Shown here in pieces: positions 18,688-27,594 of a stretch of DNA of 64,000 nt. Under the pieces are notes generated by a model, which was given only the letters and a program-made list of their open reading frames with translations, made no database searches and was not told where the DNA came from. A program made the translations under genes and the position numbers. The DNA is from Pseudomonadales bacterium (GTDB taxonomy: Bacteria > Pseudomonadota > Gammaproteobacteria > Pseudomonadales > Azotimanducaceae). Position 1 is the stretch's first letter. Each line of letters begins with the position of its first letter. The stretch spans positions 62,001 through 126,000 of the forward strand of contig JAJDVW010000071.1 in assembly GCA_022825925.1 (NCBI GenBank), in the 5' to 3' direction.

Positions 18688-18999
18688 GGCGGCGGGCGGC
18701 GGCTCCTTCCGGTTTGGGGGGAGGAAACCGCTATGGTATAAAGCGCGCGCCTCGCATGGAACCAACCGTCGGCGTTGGCCGACGGGTCCTGCGGAGGCGC
18801 GGACGGGCGGCACGGGCTGCCGCTGCTTCCGCGGTTCGATAATGGCCCGGGCGGGGAGTACTCCGCCCAAACTCCCGCGCGGCGACAGACTGACAGACTA
18901 CTGACAGGCCAAGGTACTGCCGCGGGTGGGCGCGCGACGCAGGTCGCGCGTCGGATCCGGCAGCCGGCCGCGCGGGCGCGACAACCCGGAGAACAACGC
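18688..18999. promoter_or_regulatory. Divergent map/rpsB control region
   Basis: 312 bp without a gene. On the plus strand TTGGGG (18714-18719) and TATAAA (18737-18742), 17 bp apart, form a plausible rpsB promoter, giving a leader of about 250 nt. Within it, GGGCGG and CCGCCC around 18851-18870 flank AGTACT and could form a hairpin. In gammaproteobacteria the rpsB leader is known to be bound by S2 for feedback; whether this leader does so is inference. GGAG at 18988 is the rpsB Shine-Dalgarno. Confidence 0.45.
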
Positions 19000-19941
19000 A
19001 TGGCTTCCATCGGCATGCGCGACCTGCTGGCGGCGGGCGCGCACTTCGGTCATCAGACGCGGTTCTGGAACCCCAGGATGGCGCCGTACATCTACGGCGC
19101 GCGCAACAAGATCCACATCATCGATCTCGAGCGCACGCTGCCGGCGCTGAACGAGGCGCTGGTGCACGTCAAGACCCTGGCGGGCCGCCGCAACAAGATC
19201 CTGTTCGTGGGCACCAAGCGGGCGGCCGCCAAGGTCGTCCGCGAGCAGGCGACGCGGGTCGGCATGCCCTACGTCGACCAACGCTGGCTCGGCGGCATGC
19301 TCACCAACTACAAGACCATCCGGCAGTCGATTCGGCGCCTGCAGGAGCTCGAGACGCAGGCGGAAGACGGCACCTTCGAAATGCTCACCAAGAAGGAAGC
19401 CCTGCGCAAGCGGCGAACGATGGAGAAGCTCGACCGCAGCCTCGGCGGCATCAAGGAAATGGGGGGGCTGCCGGACGCGCTGTTCGTGGTCGACGTGCAG
19501 CACGAACGCATCGCCGTCACCGAGGCGAACAAGCTCGGCATCCCCGTGATCGCGGTCGTCGACACCAACAGCGACCCCGAGGGTGTCGACCACGTCATTC
19601 CGGGCAACGACGACGCGATCCGCGCCATCCGGCTCTACGTGACCGCGGTGGCGGATGCGATCCACGAGGGACAGGGTCGCGCCGCCGGCGACGTGGAGCC
19701 CGGTACGTTCTCGGAGGACGAGTTCGTGGAGGTCGAGCCGGAGCCCGAGGCCGCGGCAATCGCAGCGGCGGCGCCCGCCCCGCAGCCGGAAGCCGGGCGG
19801 GAGTCCGCTCCGGAGGCGACGCCGGAGTCCGACGCCGCACCGGAGTCGGAGGCGTCGGCGGAACGTGAGGCCGAGCCCGAGAGTTCGGAGGACGGAGACG
19901 GGCAACGGGACACGCAAGACAAAGCAGACGAGGCACGGTAG
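19000..19941 (+). CDS. rpsB: Ribosomal protein S2
   Basis: Small-subunit protein needed for S1 binding and start-site selection. Residues 1 to about 230 match S2 throughout ([61 protein letters not shown]). From about 235 to 313 there is a highly acidic tail of Glu, Pro, Ala and Ser that the compact E. coli protein (241 residues) does not have. The ATG at 19000 has GGAG eight bases before it and gives the standard N-terminus [10 protein letters not shown]. It is cotranscribed with tsf, 68 bp downstream. Confidence 0.97.
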   Translation: MASIGMRDLLAAGAHFGHQTRFWNPRMAPYIYGARNKIHIIDLERTLPALNEALVHVKTLAGRRNKILFVGTKRAAAKVVREQATRVGMPYVDQRWLGGMLTNYKTIRQSIRRLQELETQAEDGTFEMLTKKEALRKRRTMEKLDRSLGGIKEMGGLPDALFVVDVQHERIAVTEANKLGIPVIAVVDTNSDPEGVDHVIPGNDDAIRAIRLYVTAVADAIHEGQGRAAGDVEPGTFSEDEFVEVEPEPEAAAIAAAAPAPQPEAGRESAPEATPESDAAPESEASAEREAEPESSEDGDGQRDTQDKADEAR

Positions 19942-20009
19942 AGAGCCGCGTCGCTCCCCTAGGCGCCACCGGGGCGGGCGACAACGAGTACGCAAGAGGA
20001 GAACGGATC

Positions 20010-20885
20010 GTGGCCACGATTACAGCAGCGATGGTCAAGGAGCTTCGGGACCGGACCGGGCTCGGCATGATGGACTGCAAGAGGGCGCTGACGGCGGCCG
20101 ACGGCGACCTCGACCGCGCCATCGACGACCTGCGCCGCAAGAGCGCGCTGAAGGCGGCGGCGAAGGCCAGCCGCACGGCCGCCGAAGGCCTGCTGGCGCT
20201 CCGCGTCGCGGACGACGGCCGCAAGGCGACCCTGGTGGAGGTCAACGTCGAGACCGATTTCGCGGCGCGGCACGAGAAGTTCGCGGCGTTCCTCGACACC
20301 GTCGCCGAGGCCGCCTTCGCGGCCGGCGCGAGCGATGTCGACGCAGTGATGACGGGGGCGCTGGAAGCCCGGCGCGAGGCCCTCGTGCAGGAGATCGGCG
20401 AGAACGTGACGGTGCGACGGGTGGTGACGTTCGAGAGCGCCGGCGGACACGTCGCCAGCTACCTGCATACGGACCGCCGCAAGGGCGCGCTGGTGGAGGT
20501 CGCGGGCGGCGGAGACCTGGCGGAACTCGGCCGGGACCTCGCGATGCACGTGACGGCCGCCGCGCCGGAAGTCGTCACGCCGGACGACCTCGACGCGGAC
20601 TTCGTCGCCAAGGAGCGCGAGATCCTGGAGGCACAGGTCGTCGACAGCGGCAAGCCGCCCGAGATCGCGAAGAAAATGGTCGAGGGTCGCCTGCGCAAGA
20701 CCCTGGCGGAACTCAGCCTGCTCGAGCAGCCCTTCGTGAAGGAGCCTAAGACCAAGGTGGGCCAGCTCCTGTCCCGCAGCGGCGCGACCTGTAGCCGCTT
20801 CGCGCGCTACGAGGTGGGCGAGGGCATCGAGAAGAAGTCGGACGACTTCGCGGCCGAGGTCGCGGCCCAGGCCGGTACGTCCTGA
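20010..20885 (+). CDS. tsf: Elongation factor Ts
   Basis: Guanine-nucleotide exchange factor for EF-Tu. The 291-residue product has the N-terminal UBA-like domain (VKELRDRTGLGMMDCKRAL), the exchange motif ETDFAARHEKF (TDFVAR in E. coli) and the C-terminal coiled-coil and core domains. It begins at GTG 20010 with AGAGGAG just upstream. In most Proteobacteria pyrH follows directly; here it does not. Confidence 0.97.
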   Translation: MATITAAMVKELRDRTGLGMMDCKRALTAADGDLDRAIDDLRRKSALKAAAKASRTAAEGLLALRVADDGRKATLVEVNVETDFAARHEKFAAFLDTVAEAAFAAGASDVDAVMTGALEARREALVQEIGENVTVRRVVTFESAGGHVASYLHTDRRKGALVEVAGGGDLAELGRDLAMHVTAAAPEVVTPDDLDADFVAKEREILEAQVVDSGKPPEIAKKMVEGRLRKTLAELSLLEQPFVKEPKTKVGQLLSRSGATCSRFARYEVGEGIEKKSDDFAAEVAAQAGTS

Positions 20886-20927
20886 AGGTCCTGGTCGGAT
20901 CCTCGGGGATCACGAGCACGCGGAAGC

Positions 20928-21274
20928 TCACGATACCGCTTCCATCCAACCCTCCGCGAACAAGTCGGCGAGGTACTGGTCGGCGACGGCTTCTTCGAAC
21001 CCCGGGAGTTCCGCAAGCGACTCGATGGTTGTCTCGCCCGTCTCCTGATCACGACGGCAGAAGTAGGTCATGGACCGATTGCGCTTGGGAGTAGCTCCGC
21101 AAGATCGCCGGCGACGGATCGATCTTCTGCATGTCCGCGAGTTGATCCGCGACTTCGGCGGCCATGTCCGCATGCTCGTCGTTCACCTTGCTGTCTGAAG
21201 AGGTTCATCGCACCGAGGGACAGATCGATGTGCCGAAAGCTCTTGAATCCGTCGATGCGTATGCGCGTGATCAT
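20928..21274 (-). pseudogene. Decayed RecF/SMC-like AAA ATPase gene
   Basis: Three fragments in three frames on the minus strand. At 21274 it opens MITRIRIDGFKSFRHIDLSLG, the classic start of a RecF-type predicted ATPase, which should run into a Walker A loop; instead the frame breaks after about 26 codons. The next piece (DEHADMAAEVADQLADMQKI, about 21195-21075) is in a second frame, and the last (TTIESLAELPGFEEAVADQY, ending at 20928) in a third. The whole remnant is about 350 bp where an intact gene needs over 1 kb, so an internal deletion has removed the ATP site. It occupies the gap where pyrH usually lies, on the opposite strand to the operon. Confidence 0.65.
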
Positions 21275-21411
21275 GGCGGGCGGCCAGAGCTCTTTGCGGG
21301 ACGTCTTTCGCCCGCAAGTTTCTCATGAATGACCGGCGGCCGACGGCCAACGGCGTTTGACGAACTCCCCCGTGGGTGACATGGTTCGGCCTTCCGCGGA
21401 GGGGTACCGCC

Positions 21412-21975
21412 ATGGAACTCATCGACGAAATCAAGGACGACGCGGACGTTCGGATGGGCAAGTCCCTGGAGGCCCTGCACGACGCGTTTGCGCGGATCCG
21501 CACCGGTCGGGCGCACCCGTCCCTGCTGAACTCGGTCAGGGTCCCGTACTACGGCGCCGATACGCCGATCCAGCAGGTCGCGACCATCACCGTGGAGGAG
21601 GGCCGCACGCTGGTGATCTCGCCGTGGGAGAAGAAGATGCTCCCCGAGATCGAGAAAGCGATCCTGCGCAGCGACCTGGGGCTGACGCCGGCCGCCTCCG
21701 CCGACGTCGTGCGCCTGCCGCTGCCGCCCCTCAGCGAGGAGAACCGCCGGGACCTCACCCGCCAGGCCCGGCACGAGGCGGAGCACACGCGGGTGGCGAT
21801 GCGCAACGTCCGCCGGGACGCGATCCACGACGTGCGCGACTTCCTCAAGGAGAAGGAGATCACGGAGGACGACGCGTTCAAGGCCGAAGGCGAGATCCAG
21901 AAGATCACCGACGCGCACATCGAGGAAGTCGACGAAGCGCTCCAGCGCAAGGAAGCGGACCTGCTGGAAATTTGA
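21412..21975 (+). CDS. frr: Ribosome recycling factor
   Basis: Splits post-termination ribosomes together with EF-G. The 187-residue product is of standard length with the conserved ARIRTGRAHPSLLNSVRVPYYG, the ATITVEEGRTLVISPWEK block and the C-terminal helix EVDEALQRKEADLLEI. The ATG at 21412 is chosen over an upstream in-frame ATG (21376) because GGAGGGG lies at the right distance and the family starts at this point. It is separated from tsf by 526 bp holding a pseudogene. Confidence 0.96.
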   Translation: MELIDEIKDDADVRMGKSLEALHDAFARIRTGRAHPSLLNSVRVPYYGADTPIQQVATITVEEGRTLVISPWEKKMLPEIEKAILRSDLGLTPAASADVVRLPLPPLSEENRRDLTRQARHEAEHTRVAMRNVRRDAIHDVRDFLKEKEITEDDAFKAEGEIQKITDAHIEEVDEALQRKEADLLEI

Positions 21976-22094
21976 GGGCGATTTGCACGTTTGGCGACGT
22001 GGCCGCGCACTAGAATCCTTGCCAGTCTCGTCGCCGGGCCACCTTCGGACTGGCGACGTTCCGCGTCGACCGTCGCCCAAGCAAGGAGTACCCC

Positions 22095-22850
22095 ATGTCC
22101 GAAGCCCGCCTCGAGGAGGGAGCGGTAACGGCCGATTGGCCTGGGTGCGTACCGCGCCACGTCGCGATCATCATGGACGGCAATCGTCGCTGGGCGGCGC
22201 GGCGGCGGCTGCCGGCCGCCGCCGGCCACCGCGCCGGGGCCAGGAACGTTCGCCCCGTGGCGGACGCGTGCGCGGATGCGGGGGTCGAGTTCCTGACCCT
22301 GTTCGCCTTCAGCACCGAGAACTGGCAGCGTCCGCGACACGAGATCCGGCCGCTCCTGAGGCTTATGCGCGAGTTCCTCGCGCATGACGTCGAGGAGCTC
22401 CGCGAACGGGGCGTTCGCCTGCGGATCATCGGTGACCGGGCGCGTTTCGCGCCGGACCTGCGCAGGTTGATGAACCGTGCCGAAGGCATGACGCGACGGA
22501 ACACGGGCCTGACCCTCAACATCGCGGCGGGCTACGGCGGACGGTGGGACATCGCCCAGGCGGCGCGGCGCATGGCGGAGGACGCCCGGGCCGGTCGGCT
22601 GGAGCCGGAACTCGTGGACGACGACGTGTTCGCTTCGTACCTCAATCTCGCCGGGGCGGGACTGCCGGCCCCGGACCTGTGCATCCGCACCGGCGGCGAC
22701 CGGCGCATCAGCAACTTCCTGCTGTGGGACATCGCCTACACGGAACTCTACTTCGCGCCGGACTACTGGCCCGATTTCGGCGTACGTGAACTCGGCCTCG
22801 CGTTCGCCGACTTCGGAGCTCGCCCGCGGCGCTTCGGCCGACAGGGCTGA
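22095..22850 (+). CDS. uppS: Undecaprenyl diphosphate synthase
   Basis: cis-Prenyltransferase making the C55 lipid carrier for peptidoglycan and O-antigen. The 251-residue product has the signature HVAIIMDGNRRWA (catalytic Asp28), FSTENWQRP, the C-terminal RTGGDRRISNFLLWDIAYTE and the FAP element. The ATG at 22095 has AAGGAG seven bases upstream. It is separated from frr by 119 bp and is followed closely by cdsA. Confidence 0.96.
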   Translation: MSEARLEEGAVTADWPGCVPRHVAIIMDGNRRWAARRRLPAAAGHRAGARNVRPVADACADAGVEFLTLFAFSTENWQRPRHEIRPLLRLMREFLAHDVEELRERGVRLRIIGDRARFAPDLRRLMNRAEGMTRRNTGLTLNIAAGYGGRWDIAQAARRMAEDARAGRLEPELVDDDVFASYLNLAGAGLPAPDLCIRTGGDRRISNFLLWDIAYTELYFAPDYWPDFGVRELGLAFADFGARPRRFGRQG

Positions 22851-22866
22851 ACCCCGCGGCAAGCCG

Positions 22867-23664
22867 TTGCTCAAACAGCGCATCGCCACCGCCCTGGTCC
22901 TCGGCGCGGTCGTCGTCGGAGGGGTCGTGTTCCTGCCCGCGGGAGCGTTCGCGCTGTTCGTGCTGCTGCTGGCGGTCCCGGGTCTCTACGAGTGGGCGAC
23001 GCTGTCGGGTCTCCGGAGCGTCGCCGCGAGGGTCGCGTACACGCTGGCCGGCGCGGGTGCCCTGGCCCTCGTGTGGACCGCTCCGGCCGTGTGGCCGGCC
23101 GTCCTCGGGGTGGGGGTACTGTTCTGGGTGCTCGCCGCCGCGTTCGTCGTGAGTTTTCCGGCGGGGCGGCGGATCGCGTCGGCCCGGGCCTCGATGGCGG
23201 TGGCCGGCGCGCCCGTCTTCGCCGGGGCCTGGCTCGGCCTCGTGGCGCTCAAGCAACAGGAGGTTGGCCACTGGTTCATCCTCTGGATGTTCGTGCTCGT
23301 GTGGGCCGCGGACAGTGGCGCGTACTTCGCCGGCCGGGCGTTCGGCCGCCGCCGTCTCGCACCGGGCGTGAGTCCCGGAAAGACCTGGGAGGGGGCGTTC
23401 GGCGGGACGGCGCTCGCCGTCGTCGCCGCGAGCGCCATGGCGTGGGGCCTGGGCTGGCAGCCGCTGTCCGGCTGGGTCCTCCTCGCCGCCGGCCTGGCGG
23501 TGGTGGCGATCCTTGGCGACCTGTTCGAAAGCGCGGTCAAGCGGGCGCGGAACGTCAAGGACTCCGGCGGGCTGCTGCCGGGGCACGGCGGCGTGCTCGA
23601 CCGGATCGACTCGACGGTGGCCGTGGCGCCGGTCTTGGCCGTCTGCCTGCCGCTGCTGGTATGA
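22867..23664 (+). CDS. cdsA: Phosphatidate cytidylyltransferase
   Basis: Integral membrane enzyme that makes CDP-diacylglycerol from CTP and phosphatidate. Several hydrophobic helices run through the chain, and the family signature is clear at residues about 219-246 (ESAVKRARNVKDSGG then LPGHGGVLDRIDS), preceded by the SPGKTWEGAFGG loop. A TTG at 22867 gives MLKQRIATALVLGAV, the usual N-terminus, and leaves 16 bp after uppS; an ATG at 22786 would overlap uppS by 65 bp and add an unlikely charged leader. The TTG has no strong Shine-Dalgarno, so the start is moderately sure. Confidence 0.93.
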   Translation: MLKQRIATALVLGAVVVGGVVFLPAGAFALFVLLLAVPGLYEWATLSGLRSVAARVAYTLAGAGALALVWTAPAVWPAVLGVGVLFWVLAAAFVVSFPAGRRIASARASMAVAGAPVFAGAWLGLVALKQQEVGHWFILWMFVLVWAADSGAYFAGRAFGRRRLAPGVSPGKTWEGAFGGTALAVVAASAMAWGLGWQPLSGWVLLAAGLAVVAILGDLFESAVKRARNVKDSGGLLPGHGGVLDRIDSTVAVAPVLAVCLPLLV

Positions 23665-23732
23665 TCGGAACGCGGTCGAGCTGACCGTCGCTTCCGTCGG
23701 TCGCAGTCGCTGCCGTAGAGGTCCCGTCAGGC

Positions 23733-25064
23733 ATGGATGCACTCTGGTACGTCTTCTACCTGCTGATTACCCTGGGTGTCCTGGTCACCGTCCACGAACT
23801 GGGACACTACGTCGTGGCCCGCGCCTCGGGCGTACGGATCCTGCGGTTCTCGGTGGGGCTCGGACGGCCGCTCTACCTGTGGAGGGACAGCCGGGGCACG
23901 GAGTTCGTCATCGCGGCGATTCCCCTTGGGGGCTTTCTGCGCATGTACGAGTCCGGGGACGCGGCGGCACGGGGTGCCGCCGGGGCGGACGATCAGGCGT
24001 TCGACCGCCTGTCGCCGTGGTGGCGGATCGCCATCGCGGTCGCCGGCCCGGCTGCGAACTTCGTGCTCGCCTTCCTGGTCTACTGGTTCATCGCGGTCAC
24101 GGGCGTCACCGTGTTCCCGCCCCTGGTCGGCGCCGTGGAGCCGGGCTCGGCCGCGGATTCGGCGGGACTGCGCGGCGGCCAGGAAGTCGTCGGCGTGAAC
24201 GGACGCGAGACGCGGACGTGGACGGACGTCGGCCTGGGGCTCGCCAGGCGTCTCGGCGACTCCGGGGAGATCGAGGTCGAGGCGCGCTGGCCCGACGCGG
24301 CGGCTTCCCGCCGTCACGTCATCGCGATCGACGACTGGCACAGGCTGGAGGAGGAGCCGGACCTGCTCGGTTCGCTCGGCATCTCGCCGTTGCTCCCGGC
24401 GGTGGTGGGCGAGGTGCTGGAGGGCAGTGCCGCGGAGCGTGCCGGCTTCGAAGCGTGGGACCGTGTCGTGTCCGCGGGGGACGCGCCGGTCGGGGGCTGG
24501 TCCGACTGGGTGCGCGCCGTCAGCGGGTCGCCGGAGCAGTCGCTCCGGGTGGTGGTCGCGCGGGACGGCGGCGAGGTCGCGCTGACCCTCGTGCCGGATG
24601 CGGTGGAGGCGGTCGACGGGAGCATGATCGGGTTCGCGGGGATGCGTGCGCCGACGCGCACCATCCGGTCGTCCTTCCTGGCGGGCATGGTCGTCGGCGC
24701 GCAGGAGACCGCCCGCAACACCGTGCTGACGCTGGGTCTCCTCAAGAAGATGGTCGCGGGCCTGGTCTCGCCGAAGAACCTCTCGGGACCCATCATGATC
24801 GCCAAGGTGGCGAAGGACTCGGCCGAATCCGGCTGGCGGAGTTTCCTCGGCATTCTCGCGCTGCTGTCCATCAGCCTGGGCGTGATCAACCTGTTGCCGA
24901 TCCCCATCCTGGACGGCGGCCACATCCTGTTCGCGACCGCCGAGCTCGTCGCCCGGAGACCCGTGTCCGAGCGCGTGCAGGCCATCGGCCTCCGGATGGG
25001 GCTGTTCGTCGTGTCGTGCATGATGCTGCTTGCCATCTACAACGACGTGACGCGTTTTCTGTAG
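23733..25064 (+). CDS. rseP: RseP site-2 zinc metalloprotease
   Basis: Intramembrane protease that cleaves RseA and signal-peptide remnants in the sigma-E envelope stress pathway. The 443-residue product has HELGH (His21, Glu22, His25) in the first membrane helix, two periplasmic PDZ domains (about 115-190 and 205-290), the NLSGPIMIAK region and the third zinc ligand in LDGGH near residue 394. The order cdsA-rseP-bamA is standard, but dxr, normally between cdsA and rseP or near it, is missing: only 68 bp separate the two genes. Confidence 0.95.
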   Translation: MDALWYVFYLLITLGVLVTVHELGHYVVARASGVRILRFSVGLGRPLYLWRDSRGTEFVIAAIPLGGFLRMYESGDAAARGAAGADDQAFDRLSPWWRIAIAVAGPAANFVLAFLVYWFIAVTGVTVFPPLVGAVEPGSAADSAGLRGGQEVVGVNGRETRTWTDVGLGLARRLGDSGEIEVEARWPDAAASRRHVIAIDDWHRLEEEPDLLGSLGISPLLPAVVGEVLEGSAAERAGFEAWDRVVSAGDAPVGGWSDWVRAVSGSPEQSLRVVVARDGGEVALTLVPDAVEAVDGSMIGFAGMRAPTRTIRSSFLAGMVVGAQETARNTVLTLGLLKKMVAGLVSPKNLSGPIMIAKVAKDSAESGWRSFLGILALLSISLGVINLLPIPILDGGHILFATAELVARRPVSERVQAIGLRMGLFVVSCMMLLAIYNDVTRFL

Positions 25065-25090
25065 CGCCGTCTTTCCTTCATCCAAAGGCG

Positions 25091-25119
25091 TTGGAACGAA
25101 CATCCGGGGCCGCTATGCT
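25091..25119 (+). promoter_or_regulatory. Candidate bamA promoter
   Basis: TTGGAA at 25091-25096 and TATGCT at 25114-25119, 17 bp apart, fit sigma-70 boxes moderately (4 of 6 each). The overlapping GGAAC at 25093-25097 also resembles the -35 core of sigma-E promoters, which drive bamA in E. coli, but a clear sigma-E -10 is not seen. It lies in the 90-bp gap between rseP and bamA. Confidence 0.35.
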
Positions 25120-25154
25120 CTCTCCCGCGTTTGCTCCGATGTGAGGTCGAGTCC

Positions 25155-27578
25155 ATGCGTCGCGTGACCCCATGGCGCCCGTTCGGTGCTGTCCGTGCCC
25201 AAGGGCTGCGGGCCGCAGGCGCTGGCGTGCTGGCGGCGGCCGTGGCGGTCCAGGCGGCGGCCTGGGACCCGTTTCGGGTGGCGGACATCCGCCTGCAGGG
25301 GCTGCAGCGCGTGTCCGCGGGGACCGTCTTCAACCTGCTGCCGGTCGAGGTTGGCGACTCCGTGGACGCGGTCGCCGTGCGGGAACTGATCCGGTCGCTG
25401 TTCGCTTCCGGCTACTTCGACGACGTGCAGGCGCTGCGCGACGGCAACGTCCTGATCGTCGCCGTGGACGAGCGCCCGGCCATCGAGTCGATCGAGATCG
25501 AGGGCAACAAGGCCATCAAGGACGAGTCCCTCCTCGAGGGGCTCGGCAACCAGGGGCTCCGGGAGGGCGAGATCTTCAAGCAGGCGACCCTCGAGCGGGT
25601 CGGCCTCGAGCTCGAGCGGCAGTACGTTGCCCAGGGGCGCTACGCGTCGAACATCGAGACCAAGGCGGAGGAGCTGCCGCGCAACCGCGTCGCCATCGAG
25701 ATCGACATCGAGGAAGGCAAGAACTCGGGCATCCAGCACATCAACGTGGTCGGCAACACCATCTTCCCGGAGGGGGAGCTGCTCGACGAACTGGACCTCA
25801 AGCACCCGAGCCTCTTCTCGTTCTTCCGGGGCGGGGACAAGTACTCGCGCGAGAAACTTCAGGGCGACATCGAGAAGCTCGAGTCGTACTACCAGGACCG
25901 CGGGCACGTCGAGATGTCCATCACGTCCACGCAGGTGAGCATCACCCCGGACAAGCAGCGCGTGTACGTCACCGTGAACGTCGACGAGGGCGGGAAGTAC
26001 ACGGTCGGAGAGGTCGACCTCATCGGCGAACTGAACGATGTCGACCCGGAGGCCGTGCGCGCCCTGTTCCTGGTCGCTCCGGACCAGACCTTCTCGCGCG
26101 CGCTGGTCACGGCGACGGAAGAGCGGATCACCTCCGTGCTCGGCAACTCCGGCTACACCTTCGCGTCCGCCTCCGGCATCCCCGAGATCCACGAGGACGG
26201 CACCGTCGACGTGATGTTCTACATCGACGCCGGCAAGCGGGCGTACGTGCGGCGGCTTTCCTTCGCGGGCAACACGCTCACCCACGACGAGGTGCTGCGG
26301 CGGGAGATGCGGCAGATGGAGGGCGGCTGGGCGTCCGCGGCGCTGATCGACCTGTCGAAGGTACGGCTCGAGCGGCTCGGTTACTTCGAGGAGGTCAACG
26401 TCGAGACCCCCGAGGCGCCCGGCACCGACGACCAAATCGACGTGGAGTTCACGGTCAAGGAACAGCCGACGGGGAGCATCACCGGCACCGTCGGCTACAG
26501 CGAGGGCTGGGGCCTGATCCTCTCCGCGGGCTACCAGCAGCAGAACGTCGCCGGCACCGGCAACAGCCTCGGGCTCAACCTGAGCTGGAGCGACTTCATG
26601 AAGGCCGTCCACTTCAACTACTTCGATCCCTACTTCACGGCGGACGGGGTGAGCCGGGGCTACAACCTGTTCTTCCGCCGTTCGGACTTCCACGGGCGCA
26701 ACCTGGCCCGGTTCTCCACCGACTCCGTGGGCGGGGGCGTCAACTTCGGCATCCCGGTCGGCGAGACGCAGCGCCTGCAGTTCGGGCTCACGGTCGAGAA
26801 GACGAAGATCACCGAGGGGCTCTTCGCGGCGCTCGAGATCGCGGACTTCATCGACCGCGAGGGCGAGGACTTCCTGAACTTCAAGGGAGAGGCGCTGTGG
26901 CGGCGCGCAACCCTGAACCGTGGCCTCTTCCCGACGGCGGGCACCTCCCAGACCGTGGCCCTCGAGGTCGCGGTGCCCGGCAGCGACCTGTCGTTCTACA
27001 AGCTGCGCTACGACGGCGAGATGTACTTCCCGTTCGGCGCGAACTGGTCGCTGCGCCTGCGTGGCGAAGTCGGCTACGGCGGCGTCTTCGGGGAAACCGA
27101 GACCTTCCCGTTCTACGAGCACTTCTTCGCCGGCGGCTTCGGTTCCGTGCGCGGCTTCGAGAACAGCACGCTGGGTCCGCGGGCGACGGAAGGCCCCAAC
27201 ACGATCGTCTACGACCGCGACGGTTCGCCCATCGGCGGCAACCTGATGGTGGTGGGGGGCGCGGAACTGATCTTCCCGCTGCCGCTGGTGGAGAACATGC
27301 GCCAGTTCCGCCCCGTGCTGTTCGTGGACGTCGGCAACGTCTTCAACACGGACTGCCCGACCGCGGAGCGCCTCGCGGCGGCGAGCGGCGTGGCGATCGA
27401 GGAGATCCTGATCCGCTGCCCCGAGCCCTCGGTGGACGAACTGCGCTACAGCGCCGGCCTGTCGGTGACCTGGCTGACGGGCATGGGGCCGATGACCTTC
27501 GCCCTCGCGATCCCGTTCAACTCCGCTCCCTGGGACGAGGAGGAGCGGTTCTCGTTCGAGCTGGGGCGGACTTTCTGA
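25155..27578 (+). CDS. bamA: Outer membrane protein assembly factor BamA
   Basis: Core of the BAM machine that folds beta-barrels into the outer membrane. An N-terminal signal peptide (about 1-37, cleavage after AAA before WDPFRVADIRLQGL) precedes five POTRA domains (to about residue 410) and a 16-strand barrel with the lid-lock motif SVRGFEN in extracellular loop 6. The chain ends in Phe, as barrel proteins do. The ATG at 25155 has GAGG nine bases earlier. The usual followers skp, lpxD, fabZ and lpxA are not present; a minus-strand oxidoreductase converges on the gene 17 bp downstream. Confidence 0.96.
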   Translation: MRRVTPWRPFGAVRAQGLRAAGAGVLAAAVAVQAAAWDPFRVADIRLQGLQRVSAGTVFNLLPVEVGDSVDAVAVRELIRSLFASGYFDDVQALRDGNVLIVAVDERPAIESIEIEGNKAIKDESLLEGLGNQGLREGEIFKQATLERVGLELERQYVAQGRYASNIETKAEELPRNRVAIEIDIEEGKNSGIQHINVVGNTIFPEGELLDELDLKHPSLFSFFRGGDKYSREKLQGDIEKLESYYQDRGHVEMSITSTQVSITPDKQRVYVTVNVDEGGKYTVGEVDLIGELNDVDPEAVRALFLVAPDQTFSRALVTATEERITSVLGNSGYTFASASGIPEIHEDGTVDVMFYIDAGKRAYVRRLSFAGNTLTHDEVLRREMRQMEGGWASAALIDLSKVRLERLGYFEEVNVETPEAPGTDDQIDVEFTVKEQPTGSITGTVGYSEGWGLILSAGYQQQNVAGTGNSLGLNLSWSDFMKAVHFNYFDPYFTADGVSRGYNLFFRRSDFHGRNLARFSTDSVGGGVNFGIPVGETQRLQFGLTVEKTKITEGLFAALEIADFIDREGEDFLNFKGEALWRRATLNRGLFPTAGTSQTVALEVAVPGSDLSFYKLRYDGEMYFPFGANWSLRLRGEVGYGGVFGETETFPFYEHFFAGGFGSVRGFENSTLGPRATEGPNTIVYDRDGSPIGGNLMVVGGAELIFPLPLVENMRQFRPVLFVDVGNVFNTDCPTAERLAAASGVAIEEILIRCPEPSVDELRYSAGLSVTWLTGMGPMTFALAIPFNSAPWDEEERFSFELGRTF

Positions 27579-27594
27579 CCGGCGCCAGTCCGCC

